Notes under the pieces: model-generated
Told to the model about the DNA's origin: nothing
The model's input: only the letters and a program-made list of their open reading frames with translations
Database searches by the model: none
Program-made: the position numbers and the translations under genes
Origin: an uncultured Porphyromonadaceae bacterium
Lineage (GTDB): Bacteria > Bacteroidota > Bacteroidia > Bacteroidales > Muribaculaceae
DNA: 64,000 bases
Assembly: GCA_945873625.1 (NCBI GenBank)
Contig: CAMCDS010000003.1
Location: forward strand, 1-64,000
Direction: 5' to 3'
Shown: positions 45,301-53,599 of the stretch, piece by piece
Position numbering within the stretch: the stretch's first letter is position 1
Layout: the number at the start of each line of letters is the position of its first letter

Positions 45301-45638
45301 ACATCAACCCGATCACCGTCAACGGCGGCCAGATCGACGAGAACGGTGTGCCTATCCTCAACACGCAGCTCAGCCAGTACAACGACGCAAGCTCAAGCCG
45401 CTGGCTCGTAAGCAACAACTACCTCTGCCTGAAGAACCTCAACATCAACTACGACTTCCCCAAGAGCTGGGTGAACGCACTGAAGATGACCAACCTCAAC
45501 CTCGGTTTCTCGGTTGACAACCTCTTCATCATCACTCGCCAGAAGGGTCTTAACCCGCAGTATGGATGGGCCGGCGGACAGGGTGCCACCTACGTTCCCT
45601 CGCGCGTATTCTCCTTCCAGCTCACCGCGAAGTTCTAA
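42312..45638 (+). CDS. SusC/RagA-family TonB-dependent outer-membrane transporter
   Basis: The 1108-residue protein has a signal peptide (ending SLEAQ), an N-terminal carboxypeptidase-regulatory-like domain (YHGTVLDAANNEPLIGATV), a plug domain with DEVVVIAYG, ALEGNAPGVQV and IRIRGFNSF, and a 22-strand barrel that ends in FQLTAKF. It forms the channel of a SusCD complex that imports oligosaccharides or peptides with energy from TonB-ExbBD. The SusD partner starts 33 nt downstream. No sensor gene (hybrid two-component, anti-sigma) or dedicated enzymes flank it, so the substrate is unknown; GH13 upstream and a C10 protease downstream are candidates. Confidence 0.96.
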   Translation: MRKLFLILMTVIACTWSLEAQTRTYHGTVLDAANNEPLIGATVMPIGGGQGAAADLDGHFTITVPQSVKQATVTYVGYKSKTVSLSENMTVYLESSSTNIDEVVVIAYGTGTKESLTGSVAVVGSKEIEDRPVTSVTQALEGNAPGVQVNNSTGKPGSSPAIRIRGFNSFNSSAQSPLYVVDGIVYQGDIADINPADIESMSVLKDAASCALYGNRGANGVILINTKRAKGQGKVDVTLQIRQGMYNRGLPEYDRLGADQWMETSLKGWARGRFYSGVGNSYEEALAMSASGFVSGYLMNTNIYNLPGAELFSPEGKLLGSVLPGYTDLDWWDAISRSGYRQEYNINATGATDKFDAFASFGYLKENGYMLQTDFERFNGRFSANYQPTSYLKVGGNLAASYQDSDQGVNDGDDLNSTTNPFLTMFYAPIRPYYAHDENGNIIVENGKKVWNTAGMNKGDNIAWLMRLNESNYKSLNVNASLYGTAIIPYGFELTVRGNMMRSFDSSKDYSNRIIGAQQGVGGMDLSHSRVYSHTFMQTLNWSHEYGAHHVDVMLNHENYQYGYNEFFERKSGQLIEGNYSMNNFQSLDADAESQAALRTESYLGRARYNYEQKYFGEFSIRRDGTSRFAKNNRWGTFWSVGASWILTKEKFMQNINWLNYLKLRVAYGSVGNDAAASAFSYLTLYTPYFTIDGNGAMYPGSIGAPDLKWESTKTLDIALEGSLFDDRFNFTIGYFDKRNADLLYSRTLPFSQGTVGNSGLLPSIMQNIGTMANRGWELQFGVDIIRNQDFNWRFNLDASFVKNKILKLPDGQDIPGQSLFEGKSLYEMYTYDWAGVDQRTGNSLYYMHPDSPDYYSYNEKGEKKYQTDLWYQNLTNASKAGALFVDENGNYLTDRPSTYAKRTIKGSALPVVYGSFGTTLSWKGINLGLLFTYSLGGKTMNSNYQSLMSMGTGDAAALHKDILKAWTGDPIANKDLPHQEQTVNWVNNDGKAMTANINPITVNGGQIDENGVPILNTQLSQYNDASSSRWLVSNNYLCLKNLNINYDFPKSWVNALKMTNLNLGFSVDNLFIITRQKGLNPQYGWAGGQGATYVPSRVFSFQLTAKF

Positions 45639-45671
45639 GCTTTGTCTCTAACTCAATCAAATAAGATAAAA

Positions 45672-47471
45672 ATGAAAAGAAACATCATAGCAAAGGGGCT
45701 CATTGCTCTCGGAGCTGTCGCTTTGCTCCCGGCCTGCTCGTCAGATTACCTCAATCTGACTCCGGAAGCAAACTTCTCCGACAAGGACGCTCTTTCGACC
45801 GTAGAGAACATCCAGCTTGCCGTCAACGGCATCTGCCTCTCTATGAACACCCAGTACCAGTCCACCAACTGGAACCAGTACAACGGTGAATCATACGTCA
45901 ACACCATCTGCAACGACGCAATCGGTCAGGACTACATCTCCGGCCTTTTCCAGGGTATGTTCAACTCCGAGACCATCAAGGGTCTCAACTGGGACAACGC
46001 CGACCTTCTCCTCATGGTAATTCCCTGGGACTACTGCTACGGACTCATCCAGCAGGCCAACAAGATTCTCGACGTGGTCGACTCTGCCGAAGGCACCGAC
46101 GAGATGCGCGCTTGGGTGAAGGCCCAGACCCTCACGCTCCGTGCACACGCCTACACGAAGCTCCTCATGTTCTATGCTCCCCGTTGGGAGGATAGCGATG
46201 GCGGTGAGAAGTATTGCTTAGTGTATCGCACTACCGGCGCTATCAAGAACGCGCCTCTCGCCACGATGAATCAGATTCTTGACCTCATCTACAGCGACCT
46301 CAACACCGCTCTTGACCTCTTCGACAAGGCCGGCAACAATGCCCGTATCGGCAAATGGGGTGTAGACAAAAGCATCGCTCTCGGCACATTCGCCCGCGCA
46401 GCCCTTATCAAGAACGACTGGGCTACCGCGCAGAAGATGGCCCACGACGCTCGTCAGGGCTATCAGGTGATGGACAACAACACCTACCTCTCAGGCTTCT
46501 ATGCCGAGAACAACGACTTCATGTGGAACTCCACAGCTGAAGACTCCGAAATCTATTATTGGTCGTGGGGCTCGCACTATGCAGCCAATGGCCAGTATAC
46601 GAAGAACTGGGGTGTAGGTGGCGGTGCCATCGACTTCGACCTCTTCAACCAGCTCGATGAAAACGACATCCGCCGCATGACGTTCTTCACTCCCGACAAG
46701 ATCGCCTACATGCAGAAAGTCGGCAAGCAGTACAACCCCGGCAAGCTCGACGCTTCGGCATTCTGGAACGCCGGTCTTGTCAACCCCGCATCGTATCTGA
46801 CTGTGAACGAAGGTCCGACTGCCCGCGACAAGAACGACCGCGAAAAGCCGTTCGGTCTCTACAACGTGGCTGTATACTTCTTCCGCCACTATCTTGAGAA
46901 CGTCTTCAAAGGCAACCTCAGTGAAATCGACAACCAGGGCTTCAGCTGCTACTACACCGTAGGTTCCGAAGGTAAGATCAACGTAGGTCCCGGACGCAAC
47001 GCCGACCTCGTAGTAACTCCTATCGGAGCTCAGATCAAGTTCTTCTCCTACGCTCCTTACGGAACCGGCCACTATCCTTACATGCGTGCCAGCGAGATGG
47101 TGCTCGCCGAGGCTGAGGCCGCTTACCACAATGGCGACGAGAATACCGCAAAGGCTTGTCTGAACGAAATCAACGGAAAGCGTATCCCGGGCTACACCTG
47201 CACCTCGACTGGCGAAGACCTCTTCAACGAGATCAAGCTCTGCCGTCGCATCGAGCTCTGGGGCGAAGGCCAGAACTGGTCTGACTTCAAGCGCTGGAAC
47301 ATGCCTATCAACCGTCGCGCCTGGATTGCCGACGACGCTACTTCCGGCAACTGGACGCCTGAAATCTCGGGTGAGGTTCTCCCCGATGCCAACTACGGCT
47401 GGCGCTTCACGGTGCCCAACTCGGAGTCGAACTACAACCCCATGGTTGACCGTACGCTCCTTCCCCGCTAA
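45672..47471 (+). CDS. SusD/RagB-family nutrient-binding lipoprotein
   Basis: The 599-residue lipoprotein (LLPACSS, Cys22) has the SusD fold: an N-terminal LNLTPEANFSDKDAL segment, tetratricopeptide-like helices (LRAHAYTKLLMFYAPRW), and the C-terminal RASEMVLAEAEAAY and RIELWGEGQNWSDFKRW blocks typical of the family. It caps the SusC channel on the cell surface and captures the ligand. I chose the ATG at 45672 because the signal peptide begins there; the frame upstream to 45642 is leader. A strong terminator follows, so the operon contains only these two genes. Confidence 0.96.
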   Translation: MKRNIIAKGLIALGAVALLPACSSDYLNLTPEANFSDKDALSTVENIQLAVNGICLSMNTQYQSTNWNQYNGESYVNTICNDAIGQDYISGLFQGMFNSETIKGLNWDNADLLLMVIPWDYCYGLIQQANKILDVVDSAEGTDEMRAWVKAQTLTLRAHAYTKLLMFYAPRWEDSDGGEKYCLVYRTTGAIKNAPLATMNQILDLIYSDLNTALDLFDKAGNNARIGKWGVDKSIALGTFARAALIKNDWATAQKMAHDARQGYQVMDNNTYLSGFYAENNDFMWNSTAEDSEIYYWSWGSHYAANGQYTKNWGVGGGAIDFDLFNQLDENDIRRMTFFTPDKIAYMQKVGKQYNPGKLDASAFWNAGLVNPASYLTVNEGPTARDKNDREKPFGLYNVAVYFFRHYLENVFKGNLSEIDNQGFSCYYTVGSEGKINVGPGRNADLVVTPIGAQIKFFSYAPYGTGHYPYMRASEMVLAEAEAAYHNGDENTAKACLNEINGKRIPGYTCTSTGEDLFNEIKLCRRIELWGEGQNWSDFKRWNMPINRRAWIADDATSGNWTPEISGEVLPDANYGWRFTVPNSESNYNPMVDRTLLPR

Positions 47472-47505
47472 TCTGCTGACGCACCGACTCAGGTGCCTTA
47501 AAAAT

Positions 47506-47541
47506 AAAATGCGTCCGAGTTTCTGCTCGGGCGCATTTTTC
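47506..47541 (+). terminator. Terminator of the susCD operon
   Basis: AAAATGCGTCCGAG (47506-47519) pairs with CTCGGGCGCATTTT (47526-47539; one G:T) and is followed by a T-rich run. Confidence 0.88.
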
Positions 47542-47552
47542 TTTCGTCGATG

Positions 47553-47584
47553 TTTGCATCTTTTGGAAATTTTTTGTTACTTTG
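47553..47584 (+). promoter_or_regulatory. Promoter of the third C10 protease gene
   Basis: TTTG at 47553-47556 and TTACTTTG at 47577-47584 are 20 nt apart; the -7 box deviates at its second base. The leader would be about 130 nt. Confidence 0.65.
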
Positions 47585-47722
47585 CAAGTCGAAATGTTGC
47601 GACGCCGTGTCGCTTTGTCTCATTTCTAAAGCCTGACATCCGAATCAGATTTCCTTTCATCCGCTCTGTTTTCGGTAGAGCCTAATGAATACTTATTGTA
47701 AATTACTATTATTCAACTATAT

Positions 47723-50194
47723 ATGAAAATCAAAAGCTTAGCTCTCCTGCTCGGTGGCCTCACTGCCCTTTCAAGCGTGGCCGCCCCGCTCACGCCCCGC
47801 GAGGCCCTGACAAGGGCTTTCGGCTCCGGCCCGGCGAAAGTAGTCTCCAAAATCAAAGGCACTCCCCGGCCGGCCTTCACTGCCAAGGCCGACAACGGCG
47901 TGTCGACGGCCTACGTGTTCAACAACGCCGGCGGCGGCTACGTCATCGTCAGTGCCGACGATGTGGCCTTCCCTGTGCTCGGCTATAGCGACAACGGCAC
48001 TTTCGACGCAGACCGCATGTCGCCCGAGATGAAATGGTGGCTCGGCGAATACAGCCGGCAGATAGAGTGGGCCGTGGCCAACGGCGCCTCAAAGGCTCTG
48101 AAGGCTCCCTCGGCTCCCGCCGAATGGACGGCTATCTCCCCCCTCGTGAAGACCACCTGGGACCAGGACGCTCCCTATAATGACGACTGCCCCTCGCCCC
48201 GCAACAGCACCAAAAAATGCGTAACCGGCTGCGTGGCCACTTCGATGGCCCAGGTGATGAACTATCACAAATATCCCGAGGTAGGCGAGGGTATCAAGTC
48301 CTACAGCGCCTCTTCGCTCAACCGCACCCTCTCGATCAATTTCGCCAACAAGAGCTTCGACTGGGACAATATGCTCAATTCATACCGCAAGGGTGAATAC
48401 ACCGACGCCCAGGCTGCCGCCGTGGCCTATCTCATGAAGGCCTGCGGCTTCTCCGTCGAGATGGACTATACCACTGTGATGTCGGGCGCCCAGGGCTCCG
48501 AGATAGCAGTGGCCCTCACCAAATATTTCAAATACGACAAAAACATCAAGGACGTTCGCCGTCTGATGTATTCCGCTGCCGACTGGATGAAGATGGTCTA
48601 TGAGAACCTTCGCGACGTAGGCCCGATTGTCATCAACGGCCAGTCGCCTCTCCAGGGTGGCCACTCCTTCGTCTGCGACGGCTACGACGGACACGGTTAC
48701 TTCCACTTCAACTGGGGATGGAGCGGCCTGAGCGACGGCTACTACGCCCTCGACGCCCTCAACCCCGACGCACAGGGCACCGGCGGTGCTGCCGGCGGCT
48801 TCAACTTCACCCAGAATGCCGTGCTCGGCATCCAGCCCCCGACAGGTAAGCCCGAGGAGCCGACCCTCCCCCTCATCCTTCAGTACGGAACGACCACTGC
48901 CTCCATCTCAGGCCGCACAGTAACCTTCGACACCGAAGACTATAATCCGCTCGGATGGGGCAATGCCGGCAACGGCGCTGTCAACGCTGTGCTCGGAGCT
49001 ATCGTAACCCCCGTCGACGGCACTGCCGGCAATGAAATCAGCGTGCTCGGCTCGCTCGGCTCGCTGCAGTCGCTGCAGCTCACCAGCATGTATAGCTACT
49101 ACTCAAACCGGAACGTGCATCCCACCGTCGAGCTGCCTCAGCTTGCCGACGGCACCTACCGCCTCACCCTCGCCTCGCGCGACGCCGACAACTCTTCCGC
49201 TCAGTGGTATCCCGTTGTAACTCCCTGGGGCTGCCGCAACTATTGCATGCTCAAGGTGGAGAACGGCAACTATAGCGTTACCGACGTGCCCATGGCATGC
49301 CTCTCGCTCTCGAATCTCGAACTCAAGTCGCAGCTCTACTCGGCCCGCAACGCCACTATCGGCGTGAAGCTCACCAACAACAGCGAGCTTGAGCTCTGCC
49401 AGGGTCTCTGCGCACGCCTCTACGACGCCAACGGCCAGCTCCGCTTCGTAGGCGAGAGCATCCTCGCCACCGTGCAGCCCGGCGAAACGATTGAATCGGA
49501 ATGGAGAACAAAGTTCTACAATCCCAAGACCGGTTCGCTTGCGGCCGTAACTGCCCCCACCGAATTCACCATGCGACTCTACGACCCCTCTTCGGGTCTT
49601 GAATACGGCGACGTCGAGGCAAAAGTTACCATGGGTCCCAACCCCGGCAAGGCTACCATCCAGGTTACTGCCCTCTCGATGCCCGGCATGCCCCGCCAGG
49701 TGCAGTATGAGTATGGCGACGCCACTATCGGCAGCGTTACTTTCGTGGAGAATCCCGCGAAGATCCCCTTCGATATGAGCTATAAGGTAACCCGCGGCTA
49801 TTTCGACGGCAACATCACCATCGCCGTCTATGAGGCCGACCCCGAGCGTCCCAACTATCGCGGCATGCAGCTCATGCAGGCATACAACGAGGTAAACTAC
49901 CTCACCGCCCCTGATTCGCGCGACCTCACTCTCAGCATCGACTTCTCGCAGTGTGAGGAGCGCAAGCTCTATTATCTCTACGCATCCTACGTGTCAGGCT
50001 CCGCCGAGAATTATATGGGTCAGATTCCATTTATGTATGATTCCACCCAAGGCGTAGGCAGCATCCTCGATGATGAGGAGGCAGGCGAAATGGAGATATT
50101 CAACCTTCAGGGCCAGCGCATCGCCGAGCCGACGGCCGGACAGGTGGTTGTGGTGAAGCGCGGCACCCGCACCGAGAAGATGGTCTGGAAGTAA
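47723..50194 (+). CDS. Secreted C10 (streptopain-like) cysteine protease 3
   Basis: The 823-residue protein has a signal peptide (ending SSVA), propeptide, and catalytic domain with Cys170 in VTGCVATSMAQVMNYH and His314 in QGGHSFVCDGYDG, followed by FHFNWGWSG. The remaining 450 residues are Ig-like beta domains, and the C-terminal tail contains IFNLQGQRIAEP and ends in TEKMVWK, the same type of tail as in the two upstream proteases. It is monocistronic with its own promoter and terminator and probably acts on the cell surface or outside it. Confidence 0.92.
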   Translation: MKIKSLALLLGGLTALSSVAAPLTPREALTRAFGSGPAKVVSKIKGTPRPAFTAKADNGVSTAYVFNNAGGGYVIVSADDVAFPVLGYSDNGTFDADRMSPEMKWWLGEYSRQIEWAVANGASKALKAPSAPAEWTAISPLVKTTWDQDAPYNDDCPSPRNSTKKCVTGCVATSMAQVMNYHKYPEVGEGIKSYSASSLNRTLSINFANKSFDWDNMLNSYRKGEYTDAQAAAVAYLMKACGFSVEMDYTTVMSGAQGSEIAVALTKYFKYDKNIKDVRRLMYSAADWMKMVYENLRDVGPIVINGQSPLQGGHSFVCDGYDGHGYFHFNWGWSGLSDGYYALDALNPDAQGTGGAAGGFNFTQNAVLGIQPPTGKPEEPTLPLILQYGTTTASISGRTVTFDTEDYNPLGWGNAGNGAVNAVLGAIVTPVDGTAGNEISVLGSLGSLQSLQLTSMYSYYSNRNVHPTVELPQLADGTYRLTLASRDADNSSAQWYPVVTPWGCRNYCMLKVENGNYSVTDVPMACLSLSNLELKSQLYSARNATIGVKLTNNSELELCQGLCARLYDANGQLRFVGESILATVQPGETIESEWRTKFYNPKTGSLAAVTAPTEFTMRLYDPSSGLEYGDVEAKVTMGPNPGKATIQVTALSMPGMPRQVQYEYGDATIGSVTFVENPAKIPFDMSYKVTRGYFDGNITIAVYEADPERPNYRGMQLMQAYNEVNYLTAPDSRDLTLSIDFSQCEERKLYYLYASYVSGSAENYMGQIPFMYDSTQGVGSILDDEEAGEMEIFNLQGQRIAEPTAGQVVVVKRGTRTEKMVWK

Positions 50195-50215
50195 TCTGCT
50201 TCCCCATCCGTTAAT

Positions 50216-50270
50216 AAAGGCACTTTCGGAACCGGACTCAGCTCCGGCTTTCCGGAAGTGCCTTTGCTTT
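50216..50270 (+). terminator. Terminator of the third C10 protease gene
   Basis: AAAGGCACTTTCGGAA pairs with TTCCGGAAGTGCCTTT (one wobble) over 16 bp, with an inner CCGGA/TCCGG stem and TGCTTTGC downstream. Confidence 0.85.
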
Positions 50271-50370
50271 GCTCCGGCAGCGTCTCTATCCGATTTCGGT
50301 CCTCGTCACGACAGATACGAATAAAAATACATCCAATATTAACGGAGTGGGCAAAAAAATCAGGATATGA

Positions 50371-50402
50371 TTTGGAAGATATGATATAATTAGTTAACTT
50401 TG
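50371..50402 (+). promoter_or_regulatory. Promoter of secreted paralogue A
   Basis: TTTG at 50371-50374 and TAACTTTG at 50395-50402 are exactly 20 nt apart, 84 bp before the ATG. Confidence 0.85.
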
Positions 50403-50486
50403 CACGTGATTCTGACGGAGTTTTCCGCTATATTTCAAATCCAAAGATTGTAAGTATTTAAACTTTAACCAAATAACTAAAAAGTA

Positions 50487-51815
50487 ATGAAAAAAAGTTA
50501 CGCAATCGCAGCTTTGGCTCTTGCTACCGGTATGTCGGCATTCGCAGGAGTGAACAAGGCTACAATGGTGATGCCGACGGTAGAGCTCCAGAGCTCTGAC
50601 CTCGCTGTAGTCAACGTGATGGACAATTCCAGAATGGCTGTTGCCAACGCTCCCATGAAGGTTTCGTCGATCGACGCTCTTCTCGGCCCGCGCAAAGGTT
50701 ACACTCCCATCCAGTTCACGAAGAACAATCTCGTTACATGGGCAACTACTGTAATCAAGGGCGCTGTTGAAAACGAGATCATCTTAGACCAGATGCACGG
50801 TTTCAACAGCTGCATCTGCTCCCCCGCAGGCACTGTAGACCTCGCTGCCGGCACAGTTACTTTCGGCAAGCAGAACATGGGCATCGACTCCGCTTCCGGC
50901 GAGATGATTGTCTTCCAGCCCCTTCAGCTGAGCGAAACTGAAGATGGCAAGATTCAGGCAGAGCGCGTCAACACTCTCGTGCTCACCATCGACGAAAACG
51001 GCAACATGGTGAACCATACCGGCGGTTTCTCCTTCGAGATTTCGCAGGGCCTCTACTTCGCAGTAGGCGACGTTAACGTTACTGCTCCCGACTTCTTCAA
51101 GTTCAACGAAGCCGAGTGGACAAAACTTAAGAAAGGTCAGTTCACCGACAACGCTCTCGTGAACTTCTATCAGGATGCATCTCCGGTCACCGTTGAATGC
51201 GACTACTACACCAAGGGCACTGAGATTCTCGCCAAGAACCCCTATGCAAGCGGCGCCTGGGCACAGGCTAACCCCGGTCTCGTAGGAGGCGTTTCCAACG
51301 GTGAGGGCTACATCGTGTTCGATGTTGACTACCCCGACTGTGTACCCGTACGTCCCGCTACCGGTTCCGGCTTCGTGCTCGACAACGGCGAGGAGGGCGC
51401 ACCCGACTGGCAGGAAGTATTCATCTACAACATTGAGGGCGAGCGCATCTACAATGAGAAAATGTATCCCGAAGACGTAGAGATGGAGCTTCTCGCAGGT
51501 GGCAGCCCCGTATCGACCTTCGACAATGCAACCAAGGTTGCAACTCTCGAGAACATCTGGTTCAGCATCACCAGCAGCCCCTACGGACGCTACGGTTTCC
51601 CTGAAGAGCAGGACGCTCAGGGTCAGGTTACCAAATGGAAAGCTCTTAGCCTCCTTTGCCAGCTCGACAAGACCGACGGCGTAGAAGGCGTAGAGGTAGC
51701 CGAGGAAGGCGCTGTCAAGTACTTCAACATGCAGGGCATGGAAGTAGTTAACCCCGCCAAGGGCCAGCTCGTAATCAAGAAGCAGGGCAACAAGGCTGTC
51801 AAGGTTGTGATGTAA
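50487..51815 (+). CDS. Secreted protein of unknown family, paralogue A
   Basis: The 442-residue protein has a signal peptide (ending MSAFA) and no domain that I recognise. Conserved with its neighbour are WATTVIKGAVENEIIL, a two-cysteine turn NSCICSPAG, VNTLVLTIDENGNM, KGTEILAKNPYASGAW and the C-terminal tail with YFNMQGMEVVNP ending in AVKVVM. The body looks like repeated beta strands. The two cysteines could bind metal or form a disulfide. It has its own promoter; the gene downstream is a paralogue with an identical 3' end. Adjacent to a C10 protease, it could be a substrate, inhibitor or co-secreted partner, which is speculation. Confidence 0.82.
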   Translation: MKKSYAIAALALATGMSAFAGVNKATMVMPTVELQSSDLAVVNVMDNSRMAVANAPMKVSSIDALLGPRKGYTPIQFTKNNLVTWATTVIKGAVENEIILDQMHGFNSCICSPAGTVDLAAGTVTFGKQNMGIDSASGEMIVFQPLQLSETEDGKIQAERVNTLVLTIDENGNMVNHTGGFSFEISQGLYFAVGDVNVTAPDFFKFNEAEWTKLKKGQFTDNALVNFYQDASPVTVECDYYTKGTEILAKNPYASGAWAQANPGLVGGVSNGEGYIVFDVDYPDCVPVRPATGSGFVLDNGEEGAPDWQEVFIYNIEGERIYNEKMYPEDVEMELLAGGSPVSTFDNATKVATLENIWFSITSSPYGRYGFPEEQDAQGQVTKWKALSLLCQLDKTDGVEGVEVAEEGAVKYFNMQGMEVVNPAKGQLVIKKQGNKAVKVVM

Positions 51816-51887
51816 TCCACGCGCAAAGACAACCAACCCGCATACACAAGGCCGGCGACTCCATTCGGAGCCGCCGGCTTCGCATAT
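51714..51887. repeat. 174-bp exact repeat, copy A
   Basis: These 174 bp, covering the last 33 codons of paralogue A, its stop codon and the GC-rich hairpin at 51851-51878, are identical to 53305-53478. Sequence upstream is clearly diverged and downstream is unrelated, which points to gene conversion or a recent segmental copy. Confidence 0.93.
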
Positions 51888-51964
51888 CCGGCTGGCTCCT
51901 TAATCGGCTGATTTTAGGATAGATACAAAAAACACTCTACCGGAGAGATTTTGGCAATTTTTAA

Positions 51965-51996
51965 TTTGGATAATTGGATGGGATTTATTAATTTTG
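51965..51996 (+). promoter_or_regulatory. Promoter of secreted paralogue B
   Basis: TTTG at 51965-51968 and TAATTTTG at 51989-51996 are 20 nt apart, 78 bp before the ATG. Confidence 0.8.
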
Positions 51997-52074
51997 CGAA
52001 TAAGGAAATCTATCCTTATGGCATATATATTGTCAATGAAGCAAGTCTCTATTTACTAACTAAATATTCATCTT

Positions 52075-53406
52075 ATGAGAAAAATCTACGCAATCGCAGC
52101 ATTCGTCGTAGCCACCGGCCTGACGGCCTCGGCGGCTATCGAGAGAGCCAGCCTCGCCATGCAGCAGCCGGAGCTCCGGAGCCTCGAGCTCACGACAGCA
52201 ACCGCCACCGGTAAATCAACCGACAGTTTCCGCGCCTCGCGGCCAATGAAAATATCCTCGGCCGATGATATTCTGGGCGTCTACTTGGGTCATGCGCAAA
52301 TATCGTTCGGGGCGAGCCGCCTCCCGGACTGGAGCGCGACAATCATCAAGGGCACAGCTGAAAATGAGGTGATTCTAAGCGAAATGTTCTATATCAACTC
52401 GTGCATGTGCTCCCCTGCGGGCATAGTTGACCCCTCGGCTTCGACGCTGACCATATCGAAGCAGGATATGGGAATTGACTCGGCCACAGGCGAGACGCTG
52501 GTGTTCCAGCCCCTCGAACTGGTGGAAGAAAAAGGCGGAAATGTTACTGCCAAGCGCGTCAACACTCTCGTACTCACTATCGGCGAAGACGGCAACATGT
52601 CGAGCCCCGCCGGAGGTTTCTCGCTCGAAATCAGTCAGGGCTCATATATGGCTCTCGGCGACATCTCGCTCACCGCGCCCGACTATTTCGTGTTTAACGA
52701 ATGGGAGTGGACTTCGCTCGGCGTTGGCCAGTATACCGACAACGCGCTCATAAACTTCTTCGAAGACGCCACTCCCGTATCCGTCGACTGCGAATACTTC
52801 ACCAAGGGCACCGAGATAGTGGCCAGAAACCCGTACGCAAGCGGCGTATGGGCGGGGGCTAACCCCGGCATCGCTGCCGGAGAGACGAAAGGCGAAGGTT
52901 GTATCGTGTTCGACGTCAAGTATCCCGGCTGTGTAGCCATGCGTCCCGCCACCGGCTCCGGCTTCGTCATCGACTACGGCACTGCTGCCACTCCCGACTG
53001 GCAGGAGATTTACCTCTTCAATACCGAGGGAACGAGGATTTACTACGAAGGAATGGATCCGAAGAATGTGGAGCTCGAACTTCTCGCCGGCGGCAGCCCC
53101 GTCTCTACCTTCAACGCCGAAACCAATACGGCGACTCTTCAGAACATCATGTTCAGCATCACGAGCAATCCCTTCGGCAGCTATGGCTTCCCCGAGGAGA
53201 AAAACGCCGAAGGTTATGTAACCAAATGGAAGGCCCTCACTGCCCTTTGCAAAATCAAGGATGGAATGGGTGTTGAAGGCGTAGAAGTGGCTGAGGAAGG
53301 CGCAGTCAAGTACTTCAACATGCAGGGCATGGAAGTAGTTAACCCCGCCAAGGGCCAGCTCGTAATCAAGAAGCAGGGCAACAAGGCTGTCAAGGTTGTG
53401 ATGTAA
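52075..53406 (+). CDS. Secreted protein of unknown family, paralogue B
   Basis: The 443-residue protein is colinear with paralogue A: signal peptide (ending LTASA), WSATIIKGTAENEVIL, the two-cysteine turn NSCMCSPAG, VNTLVLTIGEDGNM, KGTEIVARNPYASGVW and the same tail YFNMQGMEVVNP. Most of the coding sequence has diverged at the protein level, but the last 33 codons are identical in DNA to paralogue A. It has its own promoter and a duplicated hairpin terminator. Function unknown. Confidence 0.82.
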   Translation: MRKIYAIAAFVVATGLTASAAIERASLAMQQPELRSLELTTATATGKSTDSFRASRPMKISSADDILGVYLGHAQISFGASRLPDWSATIIKGTAENEVILSEMFYINSCMCSPAGIVDPSASTLTISKQDMGIDSATGETLVFQPLELVEEKGGNVTAKRVNTLVLTIGEDGNMSSPAGGFSLEISQGSYMALGDISLTAPDYFVFNEWEWTSLGVGQYTDNALINFFEDATPVSVDCEYFTKGTEIVARNPYASGVWAGANPGIAAGETKGEGCIVFDVKYPGCVAMRPATGSGFVIDYGTAATPDWQEIYLFNTEGTRIYYEGMDPKNVELELLAGGSPVSTFNAETNTATLQNIMFSITSNPFGSYGFPEEKNAEGYVTKWKALTALCKIKDGMGVEGVEVAEEGAVKYFNMQGMEVVNPAKGQLVIKKQGNKAVKVVM

Positions 53407-53478
53407 TCCACGCGCAAAGACAACCAACCCGCATACACAAGGCCGGCGACTCCATTCGGAGCCGCCGGCTTCGCATAT
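53305..53478. repeat. 174-bp exact repeat, copy B
   Basis: This is identical to 51714-51887 and covers the end of paralogue B, its stop codon and the terminator hairpin. Confidence 0.93.
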
Positions 53479-53558
53479 TCCCCCCCCCGAAGGTACATCG
53501 GAATGGTGCAGGGTAGGTTAGGGAAATGACATTACTGTGGCAAATGCCGAATTTTTAT

Positions 53559-53566
53559 TAACTTTG
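53559..53566 (+). promoter_or_regulatory. -7 element for the MFS gene
   Basis: TAACTTTG lies 33 bp before the ATG at 53600 and supports that start. Upstream at the -33 position is TGTG, a weak match. Confidence 0.6.
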
Positions 53567-53599
53567 CAGTCGATTTTCAATACCGTCAAAAACTCTCGG

